A program made the position numbers and the translations under genes. From Gammaproteobacteria bacterium (GTDB taxonomy: Bacteria; Pseudomonadota; Gammaproteobacteria; Nitrococcales; Nitrococcaceae), in assembly GCA_030433275.1 (NCBI GenBank), contig JAUILK010000037.1, positions 1 through 33,679 on the forward strand: 33,679 bases of DNA, in the 5' to 3' direction. This document shows, piece after piece, positions 15,334 through 24,278 of the stretch; the first letter of the stretch is position 1, and each line of letters starts with the position of its first letter. Under the pieces are notes generated by a model, which did no database searches, was not told where the DNA came from, and was given only the letters and a program-made list of their open reading frames with translations.

Positions 15334-16422
15334 TCAGCCGCCAATGGCTTGCTTCAACTTTCTGGAGGCTGTGATCAGATCGTTTTGTCCGTAGAGACTG
15401 CCACCGATGAGAAAGATCGTATCCGGCCCATAGCGTTTGGCCCAATCGGCGGCCCGGTCGATGCTCATACCTCCGCCCGGCGTGGGGAAGCTGGCAGCCA
15501 GCTCGCCCAGCGGTTGCCGTAGGTGCTGATTGATTCTCTCACACAACGCGCGGCTGAAGCCAAACCGGCCGCCTGCATTGGGATAGATCACCGCATCGGC
15601 CCCCGCGATTCTAAAGAGATCGCCTAAAAGCACTTCGGCCGCAACCCCGTGGTTTGGGTGTAGATAAGCTCCGGTAAGCGCTGGGTGGGCCATGATCACC
15701 AAACCGAACCGGTCACGGATCCAGCGCATCGAATCCAGACCGGTCAGCCAGGGGTTGACGAGCACACCCACGCAGCCGGCTTGCTGAGCATGGTGCGCGC
15801 GCTCGGCGAGCTCCCATGGCGCGGCGGTTACGTTGGGAAAATACAATGTCTGGCCGCCGACGTCGCAGTTGGCGGCACTGATCGCCGCTTGGCAGTGTTC
15901 GACCCGTTCCCTGAAAGGGGCGCTTACCTGATCGGCAAGGCCGTGGTCATCTTTGATGATGTCGAGACCGCCCAGGGCGAAATCCCGGCACAAGCGCGCC
16001 AACTGCGCCGGGCTTAAACCCATCGGTTTGAGTGCGGTCGCCAAAAACGGACGATTCTCGATCCCGGTGAGCCGGCGCACTCCGGAGATGCCGTGGCCCG
16101 GTCCACCGAAAGCCTTCAGCAACTGATCCGGCCAGTGAATCCCCACGATGCGGATGCCGCGTTTGAGCGAAATGTTGCCGAAAAGCACGTTCAGGCACTG
16201 CGTAAGCTCCGCGCCGATGCTTTCCATAGAATAGGAAATGCGTGCTAGATATTGGTCTCGCCCCGCTGTGGTAATCGACTCCACACGGCCGACCATGCGC
16301 TCCATCACGTCATTGGAGACAAGTTCTCGCGGCAGCTCCGCCGTTTGCTCCAGAGCGATATCTCGAGCCTTGCCTTCCGCAGACTCGCCTTGTGACAGGG
16401 TAAGACGGTAGACGACTTCCAT
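15334..16422 (-). CDS. RuBisCO-like protein (form IV)
   Basis: 362 residues with the RuBisCO large-subunit plan: an N-terminal alpha/beta domain (about 1-110) and a TIM barrel. Landmarks are TALKPMG (Lys 132, the Lys175 equivalent), GGLDIIKDDHG (Lys 157, the carbamylated Lys201 equivalent, followed by Asp 158, Asp 159 and His 160), MAHPALTGAY (His 246), PTPGGGMS and IGGSLYG. The loop-6 lysine needed for carboxylation is absent (NAGGRFG), so it is not a CO2-fixing enzyme. The metal-ligand Glu204 equivalent is His. By analogy with R. rubrum it may isomerise 5-methylthioribulose 1-phosphate in methylthioadenosine recycling, since a cupin gene follows within 12 bp. The ATG abuts the end of a transposon-like element, and no ribosome site is visible upstream. 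Confidence 0.88.
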   Translation of the reverse strand: MEVVYRLTLSQGESAEGKARDIALEQTAELPRELVSNDVMERMVGRVESITTAGRDQYLARISYSMESIGAELTQCLNVLFGNISLKRGIRIVGIHWPDQLLKAFGGPGHGISGVRRLTGIENRPFLATALKPMGLSPAQLARLCRDFALGGLDIIKDDHGLADQVSAPFRERVEHCQAAISAANCDVGGQTLYFPNVTAAPWELAERAHHAQQAGCVGVLVNPWLTGLDSMRWIRDRFGLVIMAHPALTGAYLHPNHGVAAEVLLGDLFRIAGADAVIYPNAGGRFGFSRALCERINQHLRQPLGELAASFPTPGGGMSIDRAADWAKRYGPDTIFLIGGSLYGQNDLITASRKLKQAIGG

Positions 16423-16423
16423 A

Positions 16424-16444
16424 AAAAGGGGACAGATTTATTTT
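16424..16444 (+). repeat. Left terminal inverted repeat of RAYT element
   Basis: Begins aaaaggggacagattt. Pairs with 17194-17214 read on the other strand; one A/G mismatch at base 11. Confidence 0.75.
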
Positions 16445-16496
16445 CTGGTTCGGTAATCTTAGTTTGGAGTCAGGATAACATCGAAGGAAGCAAACC

Positions 16497-17200
16497 ATGC
16501 CCAGGCAGGGACGCATCGTCTTACCGAATTACCCACGCCATATCGTCCAGCGAGGCCACAACCGGGCGGTGGTTTTCGCAAGCGACCAGGATTTTCAGCA
16601 CTACCTCAATAATCTTCGTGAGTTCGCGCCGCGATTCGAGGTACGCATCCATGCGTACTGCCTGATGACCAACCACGTCCACCTGTTGGCCGCACCAAGC
16701 GACACCATTGCAGGTCTTGGCCAACTAATGAAGACGCTCGCGGCGCGCGCCACCCGATATCGAAACCGTCTCGAGGGTAGATAGGGAACCCTTTGGGAGA
16801 GCCGCTACAAGTCCAGCCCGGTGGATAGCGACGGCTACCTCCTGGCCTGCTGTCGATACATCGAGCTCAATCCCGTCCGGGCTCGAATGGTCAAGGTCCC
16901 GGAAGATTATCCCTGGTCGAGTTACCGGCAACGCCTGGGCATAACAGCCCAGCGTGGCTTAACCTTGATCCCTGCTATCTCGAACTCGACCCGACCGAGG
17001 CTCTGCGCCGACAGCGCTATCAGCAATTCGTCCGTGAGGCTATCCCCGAAGGTGAATGTAGCCTCATTCAGGAGGCACTGCAGCGTGGACAACTGACCGG
17101 CAGCCAACGCTTTATCGATGAAGTCGAGCACATCCTGAGAAAACGGATCGAACTCCGTGGGCGGGGCCGACCTCGCAAGACACCTGACGATAAAAAATAA
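16497..17200 (+). pseudogene. REP-associated tyrosine transposase (TnpA_REP), interrupted
   Basis: The first frame starts at ATG 16497 (MPRQGRIVLPNYPRHIVQRG) and shows the Y1 transposase HUH motif as TNHVHLL and a conserved AYCLMTNHVH segment. A TAG at 16782-16784 interrupts it. The same frame then continues with GTLWESRYKSSPV and YIELNPVRARMV, both typical of RAYT proteins, so the stop is a true nonsense lesion. Near 16940-16946 the homology changes frame by one base and continues with SPAWLNLDPCYLELDP and the C-terminal RYQQFVREAI, ending with TAA at 17198-17200. Two lesions make an active enzyme very unlikely. In life the protein cuts and joins single-stranded DNA at REP hairpins. Confidence 0.88.
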
Positions 17201-17214
17201 ATCCGTCCCCTTTT
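17194..17214 (-). repeat. Right terminal inverted repeat of RAYT element
   Basis: On the minus strand it begins aaaaggggacggattt; partner of 16424-16444. It overlaps the last codons of the transposase pseudogene. Confidence 0.75.
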
Positions 17215-17369
17215 CACCTGCCAGACTGAATGCCGCCGGGCGTGAGTTGGGCATGACGTTGCTTGCCGTGTAGGCTTACGGGTGGCTTCGGCCTAAAAAG
17301 TTAGCTGGCTTCAGCCGGATAGCTGCTTCCAAGCGCAGCTGGCGCGGCCAAATTCGAGGTATGGATCAA

Positions 17370-17771
17370 ATGTCCGAAACCGAGAGTAAATCGGTTCGAA
17401 TTGACCGCTGGCTCTGGGCGGCCCGGTTTTTCAAGACTCGGCGGCTCGCCGTTGATGCCATCAAAGGCGGCAAAGTCAGTGTGAACGGTGTGCGGGCCAA
17501 ACCGGCGAAAGAATTGCGGGTCGGTTCCGAGGTCCGTGTGACCAAGGGCTCATATGAATTCGTGGTGATTGTTCAGGCGCTTGCCGAACAGCGCGGTCCC
17601 GCGGTGGAGGCCCAGAAGCTTTATCAGGAGCTGGAGTCGAGTATCGAGCGTCGGCAGCGTATCAGAGAGCAGCATAGAATCGCGGCGGCGGCAATGCCGC
17701 GTGTGGATCATCGACCCGATAAGCGCGCACGGCGGCACTTGGCAGAGTTCAAACGTAAGTCGGGTGGGTAG
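17370..17771 (+). CDS. hslR: Ribosome-associated heat shock protein Hsp15
   Basis: 133 residues. An S4 RNA-binding domain occupies about 10-70: VRIDRWLWAARFFKTRR, GGKVSVNGVRAKPAKELRVG, with an RxKS-type basic tail at the end (RRHLAEFKRKSGG). Hsp15 binds the 50S subunit carrying a nascent peptidyl-tRNA after premature dissociation and helps recycle it. There are two candidate ATGs. I prefer 17370 because the GAGGT at 17356-17360 is nine bases before it but directly abuts the ATG at 17361. It stands alone, just downstream of the RAYT element, and converges with an SRPBCC gene. Confidence 0.93.
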   Translation: MSETESKSVRIDRWLWAARFFKTRRLAVDAIKGGKVSVNGVRAKPAKELRVGSEVRVTKGSYEFVVIVQALAEQRGPAVEAQKLYQELESSIERRQRIREQHRIAAAAMPRVDHRPDKRARRHLAEFKRKSGG

Positions 17772-17844
17772 TAGTAAACTAGACTTTTGGCGAGACCGAC
17801 CTAGCTTAGGTGGCGGAAGCACAACTCTGAGCATCACTCACCGA

Positions 17845-17868
17845 GCAACCCTCGCTCGCGAGGGTTGC
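17845..17868. terminator. Hairpin between converging genes
   Basis: Perfect ten-base arms, gcaaccctcg and cgagggttgc, with a ctcg loop, located between the stops of hslR and the SRPBCC gene. The stem is strong and symmetric, so it can form in either transcript. A clean T-run is missing, and therefore the terminator role is inferred mainly from its position. Confidence 0.55.
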
Positions 17869-17907
17869 CGGATCGTATAGCGCTTTTAAACGAATGGGAT
17901 TAGCCTG

Positions 17908-18327
17908 CTAATCAAACGAGCGTTGCAGCTCGGACAGCATTGCTTGATAGACCGCATCGCCGGGTTCGGCAACTGCGCCCGTACTGGGTTCCCAGCTCGT
18001 TGCCCAGACGACGAGGGTCGTATTATCCTCAGTAATTGGTACGGCCCGGATTTCGCCGACGAATTCTTGGACATTATCCTTAGAAGCGGAATCGGAACCG
18101 ACATCGATACGGTATCGCATGATCCGCGCCTGGTCGTCCAGGCCGATCAGAGTCTCGTAGAAGGTTCCGTTGATGATGCGCTTGGCGCCGATCTGGTTGC
18201 CGGCGTAAGCGCCCACCGGCTCACACTCGACTTCGTCCGCCGCCCAGGACATGTCGTGAAAATTTCGCAATGCACCCCACACCCTATTGACGGGGGCGTC
18301 GACGACGACCGAATTGAAGCAGCCCAT
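17908..18327 (-). CDS. SRPBCC (START-like) family protein
   Basis: 139 residues from the ATG at 18327, which has an AAGGAG ribosome site seven bases upstream. An ATG at 18351 in the same frame is less favoured. The pattern is that of polyketide-cyclase/START-like ligand-binding proteins: VVVDAPVNRVWGALRNFHDMSW at the start, RIINGTFYETLIGLDD in the middle, a strand LVVWATSWEP and a final long helix (DAVYQAMLSELQRSF). Such proteins hold hydrophobic small molecules in a helix-grip cavity. The ligand cannot be predicted. No signal peptide is seen. Confidence 0.8.
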   Translation of the reverse strand: MGCFNSVVVDAPVNRVWGALRNFHDMSWAADEVECEPVGAYAGNQIGAKRIINGTFYETLIGLDDQARIMRYRIDVGSDSASKDNVQEFVGEIRAVPITEDNTTLVVWATSWEPSTGAVAEPGDAVYQAMLSELQRSFD

Positions 18328-18519
18328 GTTTCGCTCCTTCTGTTCATGCAATTAATGAATTTATTATCGCCGTGCTCTCGCAAGAGCAGTCCGGACGGCT
18401 AAATTAATGCTGAAAGTAGTGTAGTTGACGCACTGGGTGAAGTCCATGACAACCAATGCGCCCTTGTCGGCGTCTCTGGTCAGCAAAGGATTTGGCCGCT
18501 TTTGCCGCATTGTTGTCGG

Positions 18520-21500
18520 CTATGAATCGGAAGCTGGCCGAGATTGAACGATATCCGGGCTCGAGGATCGATTGCAAACGCCCCCCCGTTCGGCGAGGAA
18601 TTCACCGAGAAAACGCGCCGTGTATGAACCTTCTCCTACCTGGGCGACCGTCTCTGGTGTTCCCTCCGCGACAATTCGTCCTCCGCCTTGGCCGCCCTCG
18701 GGGCCCAAGTCGATGAGCCAGTCGACCTCGGCAATCATATCTAAATTATGCTCGATGACGATCACGGTGTTGCCGGCGGCCACGAGTCGGTGCAGTACGT
18801 GGATGAGGTTTTCCACATCGGCCATGTGCAGTCCCACTGTGGGTTCATCCAGAAGGTAAAGTGTATGCGGTGAACGGCGGCGCTCGTTAGGCCGGGCCTT
18901 GGCGAGCTCCGTGACGAGTTTGAGGCGCTGCGCTTCCCCGCCGGAGAGCGTGGGGCTTGGTTGACCGAGGGCCAGATAGCCAAGCCCCGTGTCCTCGAGC
19001 AAGCGCAGGGAATGCTGGATTTTACCGTGCACCCCGAAGAATTCGGCAGCCTCGGCGACGCTTAGCTGCAGCACGGCGCCGATGGACTGGCCGCGGTACT
19101 CGACGGCCAAAGTTTCCGGCGTGAAGCGCAGCCCATTGCACAGATCGCAGCGCAGCGTGACGTCCGGCAGGAAGCTCATCGCCACCCGCTGCAGGCCCTG
19201 GCCTTCGCACGCCGGGCAGCGGCCGTCCTTGGTATTAAAGGAAAAGCGTCCTGGGCCATAGCCGCGCACGCGAGCCTCTTCGGTTTGCGCGAACAGGTGG
19301 CGGACATCGTTCCAGAAGCCGACATAAGTAGCCGGGCAGGAGCGCGGCGTTTTGCCGATCGGACTTTGATCGACTTCCAAGACTCGGTCTATCGACTCCC
19401 AGCCTATGAGGTCTTTGCAGCCGCGTAGAGGCGGCCGAGTTCCGCTGCGTTTGGCGGCCACGAGTCGTCGCAGGTTGGCGTATAGAACATTGCGAACCAG
19501 GGTGCTCTTACCCGAGCCGGAGACGCCGCTGATTCCCACCAGTCGGCCCAGTGGCACAGACACATCGACCGCGTGCAGGTTGTGCTGGTTGGCGCCGAGT
19601 AGCTGGATGACTCGGCCGGGGGCTTGTGGTTCACGGCGGCAGGCAGACAGCGGATGGCGCAGCGGCTCGGCCAGTAAGCGTCCGGTGAGCGAGTCCGCGC
19701 TTTGCGCCAGTTCGCGCGGCGTTCCGGTGGCCACCACATGCCCGCCCGCTGCGCCCGCCGCCGGTCCGAGATCGATCACATGTTCGGCGCAGCGGATGGT
19801 TTCCTCGTCGTGCTCGACGATGACGATGGTGTTGCCCTTTGCCCGCAATCGTTGGAGACTGTCGAGCAGCATTCGATTATCCCGCGGATGCAAGCCGATG
19901 GTGGGTTCGTCGAGGACGTAACAGGCGCCGTGGAGGCTGGAGCCGAGTTGAGCGGCGAGCCGGATCCGTTGCGCTTCGCCGCCGGAGAGCGTAGGAGCGG
20001 CGCGGTCCAGGGTCAGATAACCAAGCCCCACCTCCTTTAAGAAAGCGAGGCGATGGCGTAGTTCAGGTAGCAGATCGCGAGCAATCTCGGCCTCGCGCCC
20101 GGTGAGCTCGAGGTTGTCGAAGGTGTGTGCGGCATCGTCGACCGACAAAGCGTTGTACTCGGCGATGTTTCGACCCTGGAACCGGATGGCGAGTGCTTCG
20201 GGGCATAGACGGCGTCCCTGGCAAGTCGGGCAAGGGTGCGTTTCGGCATCGCTCTCGGTCGCCAGCCATTCGGTTTCCTCCCCCGTTTGCAGCGCATCGA
20301 ATCCGGCGAGCACCACACCGACCCCATAACAGCTTGGACACCAGCCGTGCTTGGAATTGAACGAGAGCCGGCGTGGATCGGCTTCATGGAAGCTGCGCCC
20401 GCAGCTCGGGCAGGCACGCTGGATGGAAAACAACGCTTCGCCTGGATCGCCGAAGTCCACCTTGACGTGGCCTTTGCCGAGATCGAGCGCCCACTGCAAC
20501 TGCATTCGCAGCCGCACCTCATTTTCGGGCGTGAGCGCCAGCTCGGCTACGGGCAGATCAATATCGTGTTCACGGTAGCGATCCAGGCGCGGCCAGTTGG
20601 CTGTGGGTAGCAGCACACGATCTACGCGCAGCTGCGCGAAGCCTTTGCTTGCGGCCCATCTGGCGAGTTCCGTGTAATAGCCCTTGCGGGCGGTTACAAG
20701 TGGTGCGAGAACGTGAGCCAATTGGCCCCGCTGGGTGCGTAACAGCCGGGCGACGATGGCGTCCACGGTCTGTGCTTCAATCGGTAGATCGCAGTCCGGA
20801 CAGTGTTGAACACCAAGCTTGACGAACAGTAAGCGCAGAAAATGATACAGCTCGGTCTGAGTCGCTACGGTGCTCTTGCGTCCGCCGCGGCTGGTGCGCT
20901 GCTCGATTGCGACTGTGGGTGGAATACCGAAGATGGCATCCACCTCCGGTCGAGCGGCCGGCTGGACAAACTGCCGGGCGTAAGCGTTGAGTGATTCGAG
21001 GTAGCGGCGCTGACCTTCATTGTAGAGGATGTCGAAGGCCAGAGTGCTTTTGCCGGAGCCGGAGATTCCGGTGATTACCGTAAGCCGATCATGCGGTATG
21101 TGTACGTCGATGTTCTTCAGATTGTGCTCGCGGGCGTGATGGATGTAAATGCTTTCGGCGCCGTGTTGCGCTGTGGGGACTTCCGTGCCGGGTTCGGCTG
21201 TTTTTCTGGCTTTGGACAGCGGCTTTTTTAAACGGGCTTTCAGGTACGCCGCTAGGGCTTGCCCAGTATGGCTTGCCGCGACGGCCATGACTTGCTCCGG
21301 CGAGCCGCTGCAGACGATTTCACCGCCGCGCTCACCGCCCTCGGGGCCGAGATCGATAATCCAGTCCGCCGCCGCGATGACATCGAGATTATGCTCGATG
21401 ATGAGTAAAGAGTGCCCGACTTGCAGCAAGCGTTCGAAAACGTGCAGGAGCGTGGCGATATCCTCGAAATGCAGTCCGGTGGTTGGTTCGTCGAACAGGA

Positions 21501-24135
21501 ACAGTAGCCGCTTGTGCTGGGCTTGGCGCCGGGCGGCACCGGTAAGATGGCCGGCTAGTTTCAAGCGCTGTGCTTCGCCACCTGAGAGCGTTGGAACCGG
21601 CTGTCCGAGCTGCAGATATCCCAAACCGACCGCCTCCAAAGGCCTCAGGGCAGTGACGATATCGGGGTAGTCAGCGAAGAAGGCGCTGGCCTGGGTCACG
21701 GTCATGGCCAATACATCGGCCACGGATTGAGGTGCTGCCCGGCAGTCGGCGGAAGGTGCGAGTTTCACCTCCAGCACTTCGGTGCGGTAGCGGCGGCCGT
21801 CACAATCCGGGCAACGTAGATAAACATCGCTGAGAAATTGCATCTCCACGTGCTCGAAGCCGTTGCCGCCACAGCCTGGGCAACGCCCGCTGCCGCTGTT
21901 GAAACTGAAGGTGCCGGGTTGATAGGCGCGTTCCCGTGCCAGCGGTTCGGCGGCGAACGCTTTTCGAATGGCGGCGAAGGCGCCCACGTAGCTGGCGGGG
22001 TTGGAGCGCGTGGTTTTGCCGATGGGCGATTGATCCACCAGCACGACCTCGTCGAGTTGTTCGTGACCGTGGAGCGCGGTGAATTGGCCAGGCCGCTCCG
22101 CCGGTCGACCCTGCAGTTTGCGCAGGGCGTTGTAGAGCACGCCTTCCAGTAAGGTGGATTTACCGGATCCGGACACCCCGGTGAGTACCGTAAGTCGCTG
22201 TAACGGGATGCGTACATCGAGGTTTTTGAGATTGTGCGCGGCAGCCCCGCAAATCTCCAGCCAAAGACTGGGTGAGCCACGTGGGCGTTCCACGCCGGCT
22301 GAGCCGATGTTACGCCGCCCGCTGAGATAGTTCGCCGTGAGTGAGCCCCGTGCCTGCAGTACCTCGGACGGCGGGCCGGAGAAGACGATATTGCCGCCGC
22401 TTTCACCGGGGCCGGGCCCCAAATCGAGAATCCGATCGGCCGCACGCATGACCTGGGGATCGTGCTCGACGACCAGCAGCGTGTTGCCAGCATCGCGCAG
22501 GCGCTGCATGACCTCGATGATGCGCTGCATGTCCCGCGGGTGCAGGCCGATGCTGGGTTCATCCAGCACGAACAGCGTGTTCACCAGTGAGGTGCCGAGA
22601 GCCGTGGTCAGGTTGATCCGCTGCACCTCGCCGCCGGAGAGTGTGCGCGATTGGCGGTCGAGGGTGAGATAGCCGAGCCCCGCTTCGCCGAGGTAGCGCA
22701 GCCGTGTGCGGATGCCTTCGAGTAACATTTCTGCGGCCTCATCCATAGGAGGCGGTAGTTGCAGGTGTTCAAAGAAATGAGCGGCGCAAACGAGCGGTAA
22801 CCGCATGAGATCGTGAATACTGAGCCCCGGCAGTTTGACCAAGCGCTCTCGCGCCAGCTCGCTGCCGACGAGGCGGAAGCGCGTCGCCGGGTCGAGTACG
22901 GCGTCGGCGTCCTCGCGCCGGCCCAGGCGCCAAAGCAGGGCCTGTGGTTTGAGGCGCGCCCCGCGGCAGGCCGAACACAGATCATAGCTGCGGTACTTCG
23001 AGAGCAGCACGCGCACGTGCATCCTGTAACTTTTCGACTCCAGCCAGTCGAAATAACCCCGTACGCCATACCAGCGGTCCGCGCCGTCTCCTTCGCCGTC
23101 GAGGACCCAGCGCCGGTCGCTCTCCGCCAGGTCGCGCCAGGGGGTATCGGTGGGCAGGCCGCGGTGGTGCGCATAGCGCAGCAAATCACGCTGGCACTCG
23201 GCGGATTGACCGGAGCGCCATGGTCGAATAGCCCCTTCGGCGAGGGTGAGTTGATCATCGGGGATCACCAGCCCGAGGTCGATTCCCAGTGTGCGGCCGA
23301 AGCCGCGGCAGGTCACGCAGGCACCGATCGGTGAGTTGAAGGAGAAGAGGCTAGGATTTGGGTCGGTGTAATGGATGTCGCAGTCGGCGCAGTGCAGATC
23401 CGTTGAGAAACGCCACGGTGCTTGGGGTTGATGGTGTTCGTCGAGAGGGTAGATGCTTGTTCGGCCGCGGCCATGTTTTAGCGCCGCCTCTAGGGCCTCG
23501 ACGATCCGATCACGATGATTTTTTGCAAGGCGCAGACGATCTTGGATCACCTCGATCCGTTGGTTGCCCGTCGAGTGCAACCGGGTATAGCCCTGTCGCT
23601 TCAGGAGCGCGTGGATTTCCTCCGGTGTGAAGTTCTCCGGTATCTCGACCGGGAAGATGATGGCGGCGCGTCGGTTCTCGCCCCGGGCGATCAGCTGCGT
23701 GCCGATGTCATCGGCGGTATCGCGCATCACGCAGTGACCGCAGCGCTGGCAATATAACCGCGCCGCCCGGGCGAACAACAGCTTCAGATGATCGTTCAAC
23801 TCCGTCATGGTGCCCACGGTGGAGCGGGAGCTGCGCACCGGGTTGGTCTGATCGATGGCGATTGCAGGAGGAATGCCTTCGATGCGCTCGACGGCGGGTT
23901 TGTCCATTCGATCCAGAAACTGCCGGGCATACGGCGAGAACGTCTCGACATAGCGGCGTTGACCTTCCGCGTAGACGGTATCGAAGGCGAGCGAGGATTT
24001 GCCCGATCCGCTTACGCCGGTGATTACCACCAGTTCGCCCAAAGGGATGTCGAGATTAAGATTGCGCAGATTGTTTTGGCGCGCGTCCCGGATTGCAATG
24101 CATTTTTTCGGCAAGGACTTACAAATTCTCCTCAT
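18520..24135 (-). CDS. uvrA: Tandem-fused double UvrA (excinuclease ABC subunit A, two units)
   Basis: 1871 residues, twice the usual UvrA length (about 940). Four ABC modules are present. Walker A sites of the GxSGSGKS/T type occur near residues 40, 655, 1020 and 1535. LSGGE signatures occur near 498, 851, 1383 and 1730, each followed by a DEP(S/T)xGLH Walker B. UvrA-type zinc CxxC pairs recur in both halves (CSACRGARLKP, CPGCGGNGFEH, CPTCQGRRLCP, CPACEGQGLQR), and the region between the first Walker A and its signature is long in both halves, as expected for UvrB/DNA-binding insertions. A polar linker rich in Lys, Glu and Pro (about 980-1005) joins the units. UvrA normally acts as a homodimer in nucleotide excision repair, so this chain could form an intramolecular dimer. 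The ATG at 24135 is immediately followed by AGGAGA, so the exact start is uncertain. A separate ordinary uvrA may exist outside the window. Confidence 0.95.
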   Translation of the reverse strand: MRRICKSLPKKCIAIRDARQNNLRNLNLDIPLGELVVITGVSGSGKSSLAFDTVYAEGQRRYVETFSPYARQFLDRMDKPAVERIEGIPPAIAIDQTNPVRSSRSTVGTMTELNDHLKLLFARAARLYCQRCGHCVMRDTADDIGTQLIARGENRRAAIIFPVEIPENFTPEEIHALLKRQGYTRLHSTGNQRIEVIQDRLRLAKNHRDRIVEALEAALKHGRGRTSIYPLDEHHQPQAPWRFSTDLHCADCDIHYTDPNPSLFSFNSPIGACVTCRGFGRTLGIDLGLVIPDDQLTLAEGAIRPWRSGQSAECQRDLLRYAHHRGLPTDTPWRDLAESDRRWVLDGEGDGADRWYGVRGYFDWLESKSYRMHVRVLLSKYRSYDLCSACRGARLKPQALLWRLGRREDADAVLDPATRFRLVGSELARERLVKLPGLSIHDLMRLPLVCAAHFFEHLQLPPPMDEAAEMLLEGIRTRLRYLGEAGLGYLTLDRQSRTLSGGEVQRINLTTALGTSLVNTLFVLDEPSIGLHPRDMQRIIEVMQRLRDAGNTLLVVEHDPQVMRAADRILDLGPGPGESGGNIVFSGPPSEVLQARGSLTANYLSGRRNIGSAGVERPRGSPSLWLEICGAAAHNLKNLDVRIPLQRLTVLTGVSGSGKSTLLEGVLYNALRKLQGRPAERPGQFTALHGHEQLDEVVLVDQSPIGKTTRSNPASYVGAFAAIRKAFAAEPLARERAYQPGTFSFNSGSGRCPGCGGNGFEHVEMQFLSDVYLRCPDCDGRRYRTEVLEVKLAPSADCRAAPQSVADVLAMTVTQASAFFADYPDIVTALRPLEAVGLGYLQLGQPVPTLSGGEAQRLKLAGHLTGAARRQAQHKRLLFLFDEPTTGLHFEDIATLLHVFERLLQVGHSLLIIEHNLDVIAAADWIIDLGPEGGERGGEIVCSGSPEQVMAVAASHTGQALAAYLKARLKKPLSKARKTAEPGTEVPTAQHGAESIYIHHAREHNLKNIDVHIPHDRLTVITGISGSGKSTLAFDILYNEGQRRYLESLNAYARQFVQPAARPEVDAIFGIPPTVAIEQRTSRGGRKSTVATQTELYHFLRLLFVKLGVQHCPDCDLPIEAQTVDAIVARLLRTQRGQLAHVLAPLVTARKGYYTELARWAASKGFAQLRVDRVLLPTANWPRLDRYREHDIDLPVAELALTPENEVRLRMQLQWALDLGKGHVKVDFGDPGEALFSIQRACPSCGRSFHEADPRRLSFNSKHGWCPSCYGVGVVLAGFDALQTGEETEWLATESDAETHPCPTCQGRRLCPEALAIRFQGRNIAEYNALSVDDAAHTFDNLELTGREAEIARDLLPELRHRLAFLKEVGLGYLTLDRAAPTLSGGEAQRIRLAAQLGSSLHGACYVLDEPTIGLHPRDNRMLLDSLQRLRAKGNTIVIVEHDEETIRCAEHVIDLGPAAGAAGGHVVATGTPRELAQSADSLTGRLLAEPLRHPLSACRREPQAPGRVIQLLGANQHNLHAVDVSVPLGRLVGISGVSGSGKSTLVRNVLYANLRRLVAAKRSGTRPPLRGCKDLIGWESIDRVLEVDQSPIGKTPRSCPATYVGFWNDVRHLFAQTEEARVRGYGPGRFSFNTKDGRCPACEGQGLQRVAMSFLPDVTLRCDLCNGLRFTPETLAVEYRGQSIGAVLQLSVAEAAEFFGVHGKIQHSLRLLEDTGLGYLALGQPSPTLSGGEAQRLKLVTELAKARPNERRRSPHTLYLLDEPTVGLHMADVENLIHVLHRLVAAGNTVIVIEHNLDMIAEVDWLIDLGPEGGQGGGRIVAEGTPETVAQVGEGSYTARFLGEFLAERGGVCNRSSSPDIVQSRPASDS

Positions 24136-24278
24136 CGCAGCTTGCGAGCAGTATCTGTGTAGAGACGGTGGGTGGAGGACTCGCTGCGGATTTTAGAGTG
24201 TTGCGCTAATCGATCATACGGCTGGCGATTACCGAATGCATTCCGCTGTAGGCAGACTGATTTCGAATCATCGCTCAA

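Larger units (their letters stand above)
16424..17214 (+). mobile_element. REP-associated (RAYT/IS200-like) transposable element, decayed
   Basis: A roughly 790-bp unit with near-identical inverted termini (21 bases, one mismatch) enclosing a Y1-type transposase pseudogene. The terminal sequence with an aaaaggggac start followed by a gatttatttt-type tail resembles termini of such elements in other Proteobacteria, as far as I recall. The left end stops one or two bases before the ATG of the RuBisCO-like gene. No clear target duplication is seen, as expected for this transposase class. Confidence 0.75.

Noticed and set aside
16821-17096. Separate small gene downstream of the transposase stop.
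   Set aside because: Its first half is the continuation of the RAYT transposase in the same frame, and its second half is out of frame with the homology.
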